Positions 60,355 through 64,000 of a stretch of 64,000 nt of DNA are shown here, in pieces. The translations under genes and the position numbers were made by a program. The first letter of the stretch is position 1, and each line of letters begins with the position of its first letter. The stretch lies in assembly GCF_014203225.1 (NCBI RefSeq), contig NZ_JACHIO010000011.1, positions 1 through 64,000 on the forward strand, in the 5' to 3' direction. The notes under the pieces are model-generated. The model made no database searches and was not told the origin of the DNA. It worked only from the letters and a program-made list of their open reading frames with translations. This DNA is from Granulicella mallensis. Lineage in GTDB: Bacteria > Acidobacteriota > Terriglobia > Terriglobales > Acidobacteriaceae.

Positions 60355-60870
60355 ATGAGACACGATTCGACGACCGAAGAAGATCTGAAGGGAAGCCTGG
60401 TACGGGAGCTGCTCTCCCTCTTTGAGGGCGGTAATGCCCATGCCACCTTCGAAGACGCTGTAAAAGATTTTCCGGCAAAGCTTCGCGGTGAGATTCCTGT
60501 GGGCCTGCCGTACTCAGCCTGGCAGCTCGTCGAGCATCTGCGGATTACGCAGCGTGACATCCTCGAATTCAGCGATAACAAGGCTGGAGGGTATCGCGAC
60601 CTGAAGTGGCCGGAGGAGTACTGGGCAAAGGAAGCCGCGCCACCGAGTGAGGCCGCGTGGGACCATGCGATTCACGAGATTCATTCCGATCGCAAGGCCT
60701 TCGAAAAGCTTCTCAAGGAAGCGGACGAAAAGGCACTGACCGAGGCCTTTTCCTGGGGGAACGGTCAGACGCTGCTGCGGGAGGCCCTGCTGATTGCCGA
60801 CCATAACGCGTACCACATCGGGGAGCTGGTCGTGCTGCGGCGGTTGCTGGGTGTGTGGAAGAAACACTAA
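60355..60870 (+). CDS. DinB-like four-helix-bundle protein
   Basis: 171 residues. The three metal-ligand histidines of the DinB/YfiT fold are visible in the first helix region (WQLVEHLRITQRDILEFS) and the late motif IADHNAYHIGELVVLRRLLG. The family comprises metal-dependent thiol transferases and damage-inducible proteins. The middle segment (DLKWPEEYWAKEAAPPSEAAWD) is typical of acidobacterial DinB paralogs. It starts 50 bp after mak. The exact role is unknown. Confidence 0.82.
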   Translation: MRHDSTTEEDLKGSLVRELLSLFEGGNAHATFEDAVKDFPAKLRGEIPVGLPYSAWQLVEHLRITQRDILEFSDNKAGGYRDLKWPEEYWAKEAAPPSEAAWDHAIHEIHSDRKAFEKLLKEADEKALTEAFSWGNGQTLLREALLIADHNAYHIGELVVLRRLLGVWKKH

Positions 60871-60896
60871 CGCGCTTCTTCGTCCGGGCGTAATTC

Positions 60897-61307
60897 TTAG
60901 CGCCAGCTTACTGCCAGATGCCAGCGAAGGTCGCGCTCCGCTGTCTTACGTAGGACGATCTCATACTCGCGGAGTTCTTCCAGCACCGAAGCGCCCTCCG
61001 TGCCGAGTTGCTGCGGGTCGTTTTCGAGAGATTCGATGAGGGCCATGACGGTGGGCAAGCCGTCTTCGCCTCGATACCACTGCGGCGGCGGCAGGCGCTT
61101 CAGCAGATCGGGATTGCCCGCGCCTTCTTCGATCAGCAGCGCCATGGAGCTTTCGTCCGCGGAGAAGAACTCAAGCAGCGGACGCACTCCCAGTTCAAGC
61201 GCCAGACGTTCCACAGCGCTTTCGTGACGTGCCAGCGCGCGTCCGTTGACGTAGATGTTGAAGCCGGGATCCTCGCCCTGGACCACGATATACATCGATG
61301 CTGCCAT
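60897..61307 (-). CDS. hypothetical protein
   Basis: A 136-residue soluble protein with no signal or membrane segment. It begins MYIVVQGEDPGFNIYVNGRA after a short leader. The central part is acidic and helical (EFFSADESSMALLIEEGAG), and the C-terminal region holds WYRGEDGLPTVMALIESLE. I do not recognise the family. The Shine-Dalgarno sequence is weak, and the second Met of the frame is an alternative start. It is convergent with the DinB gene. Confidence 0.6.
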   Translation of the reverse strand: MAASMYIVVQGEDPGFNIYVNGRALARHESAVERLALELGVRPLLEFFSADESSMALLIEEGAGNPDLLKRLPPPQWYRGEDGLPTVMALIESLENDPQQLGTEGASVLEELREYEIVLRKTAERDLRWHLAVSWR

Positions 61308-61516
61308 GTTCCGCAGTTTACCTTCGCAGGGGCAAATCTTCGAGTGGCTTTTGTGGGTCTGAATGGTTCATGGTTCACGCTTCCTGTGCCTTTGCCAGAA
61401 AGATAGTGAGTCTAGAGCGTGTCATCAAATTGTTGTTCGAGATAATGATGGGGCTTTGCCCACTTCGCGCCTACGGAACACAAAATGGAGAGGAAATGCT
61501 CACACGGCCACGGGTA

Positions 61517-61593
61517 CAAGCCCCAAAGGGGCGATATATCCCAGCCCAGGGTGGAGGCATCCGCGGCTGGGATATACCGCCCCTTTGGGGCTG
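61517..61593. repeat. 77-bp near-perfect inverted repeat
   Basis: The arms GCCCCAAAGGGGCGATAT and the matching ATATACCGCCCCTTTGGGGC enclose a second complementary pair, CCCAGCC / GGCTGGG. The element lies in the 325-bp gene-free stretch 61308-61632, 39 bp downstream of the EamA-like gene's stop. The rest of that stretch shows no gene. It resembles intergenic extragenic palindromes and may serve as a 3'-end hairpin. Confidence 0.75.
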
Positions 61594-61632
61594 ACATTGA
61601 CGCAGTGTCCTAAAGCAGTTTGAGAACACACC

Positions 61633-62535
61633 TTAGTCAGCCACGACATTCAAGGGTTCATCTTCCCGTCTGCCGCTTTGCCGTAAGAGCGAGAGTGCCG
61701 CGCCTGCCAGCAGGACAGCACAGGTCACACTCCGAGCCGTGATCGTCGCGTGAACCTGGAAAAGGCTTAGCGACAGGATCGCTAACGGGACGAGCACGTA
61801 TCGTGCCGCGTATTGGGTGGCCGTCAACCTTTGCAGCGCAAGGATGGAAAGCAGTGTGAGAATCAGGTCGATGGCTACAGCCGCAAAGGTTGGGGCGGGA
61901 AGGGTATGTTGTAGCGTGGATTGAACGGCTGTGCCAAGGCCGAAGAGAAGGCACCCGCCCGCAAAGGTGGCTGTGGCGTTTTCTCTGGCATCCATAGCTT
62001 CGAGAGAGTGGCGGCGGAACAAAGTGCATCCGATGCCGGTGAGCAGAGGCGCCAAGAGTAAGGCTGCATCGTTGAGCGGACTCGCAAGAGAGGGCTCCGG
62101 CAGCACGAGCAGCAGGCCGGAGACAGCGGCAAGCCCCGGCCAGAGGCTTCTAGCCGAGAGGCCCTGCTCCTGAGTGCCAAGGGCGGCTTCGGCGACAGCG
62201 ACTACTACCGGTGTCAGTGCCAAGGCCAGAACCCGGTTGGCAGGGCCCAGAGAAGACATCAGGAAGAGTCCGATGGCAGGGCCGACAAGAATCAAAGCTC
62301 CACCCCATGCTGCTGAAGAGGTGGATAGCCGTATAGGGTGTGCTTTTGGCTTCAGAAGAATGGGCAGGCCAAAGCTCAGCGCAGCCGCCAGGGCACAGGC
62401 GACAGTCTCAGAGGCCAGCGTTGAACCTGCCTGGGGCCAGTTGTCGGTGATCCACCCTTCGCTCGAGGCGGCGAGGCAGAGCAGAGCGAACGGCCATCCC
62501 TGGCGCAACAGGTCAATCCCTCGTCTCTGTGTCAT
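61633..62535 (-). CDS. EamA/DMT-like membrane transporter
   Basis: 300 residues from the ATG at 62535, with GAGG 4 nt upstream; an open extension to 62604 has no support. About ten hydrophobic segments are arranged as two halves, typical of drug/metabolite (EamA) transporters. The first half contains GGALILVGPAIGLFLMSSLG and ALALTPVVVAVAEAALG; the second half ends with ARYVLVPLAILSLSLFQ. A conserved EamA signature is weak, so the assignment rests on topology and length. Substrate unknown. Confidence 0.7.
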   Translation of the reverse strand: MTQRRGIDLLRQGWPFALLCLAASSEGWITDNWPQAGSTLASETVACALAAALSFGLPILLKPKAHPIRLSTSSAAWGGALILVGPAIGLFLMSSLGPANRVLALALTPVVVAVAEAALGTQEQGLSARSLWPGLAAVSGLLLVLPEPSLASPLNDAALLLAPLLTGIGCTLFRRHSLEAMDARENATATFAGGCLLFGLGTAVQSTLQHTLPAPTFAAVAIDLILTLLSILALQRLTATQYAARYVLVPLAILSLSLFQVHATITARSVTCAVLLAGAALSLLRQSGRREDEPLNVVAD

Positions 62536-62562
62536 AAGACCTCTTCCACTTCGACGCTGAAA

Positions 62563-62597
62563 CGATAGAAGCCGCGCACAAGGCGCGGCTTCTATCG
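62563..62597 (-). terminator. perfect 15-bp hairpin downstream of pnp
   Basis: Arms 62563-62577 and 62583-62597 are exact complements around a 5-nt loop. It lies 21 bp after the pnp stop on the minus strand and is followed only by TTTC, so termination may be partial. PNPase mRNA is often autoregulated elsewhere, but here the hairpin is at the 3' end. Confidence 0.7.
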
Positions 62598-62618
62598 ACT
62601 GCATTCGTGCTTTTCAGA

Positions 62619-64000
<1,382 letters not shown>

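Overview
The window looks like chromosomal DNA of an acidobacterium, most likely family Acidobacteriaceae (Terriglobia; Granulicella, Edaphobacter or Terriglobus-like). This is inferred from gene content: two very large Oar-type TonB-dependent receptors with a carboxypeptidase-regulatory-like N-terminus, pro-kumamolisin (S53) proteases carrying Ig-like repeats, a GloVer repeat protein, and membrane-anchored winged-helix/TPR regulators. No tRNA, rRNA, CRISPR array, phage gene or transposase was seen.

Layout. 1-3.9 kb: a PdxI-like aldo/keto reductase divergent from a TetR regulator, a DUF3298-like lipoprotein and a YihY/BrkB membrane protein. 3.8-21.9 kb, all on the minus strand: a cobalamin superlocus. 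It reads cbtB-cbtA (cobalt uptake), a cobalamin riboswitch, cobN (with an N-terminal 2Fe-2S ferredoxin-like domain), a fused ChlI-ChlD chelatase subunit, a palindromic repeat, a second riboswitch, then an eleven-gene tightly overlapping operon cobU-cobB-cobT-cobS-cobC-unknown-cobO-bluB-cobQ-cbiB-cobD. This covers cobalt insertion, a,c-diamidation, adenosylation, lower-ligand synthesis and nucleotide-loop assembly. The corrin-ring methylases are not in the window. 22.1-26.7 kb: a histidine phosphatase, then a third cobalamin riboswitch in front of an Oar-type TonB receptor, which makes that receptor a candidate B12/corrinoid importer.

27-31.3 kb: a GntR regulator translationally coupled to a ChrA chromate transporter, then an MscS channel with a large N-terminal extracytoplasmic domain. 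31.7-39.1 kb: a membrane-anchored DNA-binding regulator divergent from a second Oar-type receptor, followed by a Tat-exported metallophosphoesterase and a PI-PLC-like enzyme (a candidate phospholipid or inositol-phosphate scavenging unit). 39.3-48.4 kb: a CadC-like winged-helix/TPR regulator divergent from a GloVer protein and an S53 protease. 48.4-52.4 kb: a 47-residue membrane protein and a coupled operon of PIG-L deacetylase, NodS-like methyltransferase, GT2 glycosyltransferase, acyl-CoA-dehydrogenase-like protein and MgtC. 52.4-59.2 kb: a second CadC-like regulator divergent from a second S53 protease. 59.4-64 kb: fructokinase, DinB-like protein, a hypothetical protein, an EamA-like transporter, and the C-terminal part of polynucleotide phosphorylase running off the end.

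Recurring themes. (i) Three membrane-tethered DNA-binding regulators each sit back to back with a giant exported protein. (ii) The three surface proteins share a C-terminal architecture of hydrophobic segment, Arg/Lys cluster, second hydrophobic segment and lipobox-like Cys. (iii) Long inverted-repeat elements occupy the 3' ends of genes. Start codons were revised where an overlap with the upstream stop or a Shine-Dalgarno sequence argued for it.
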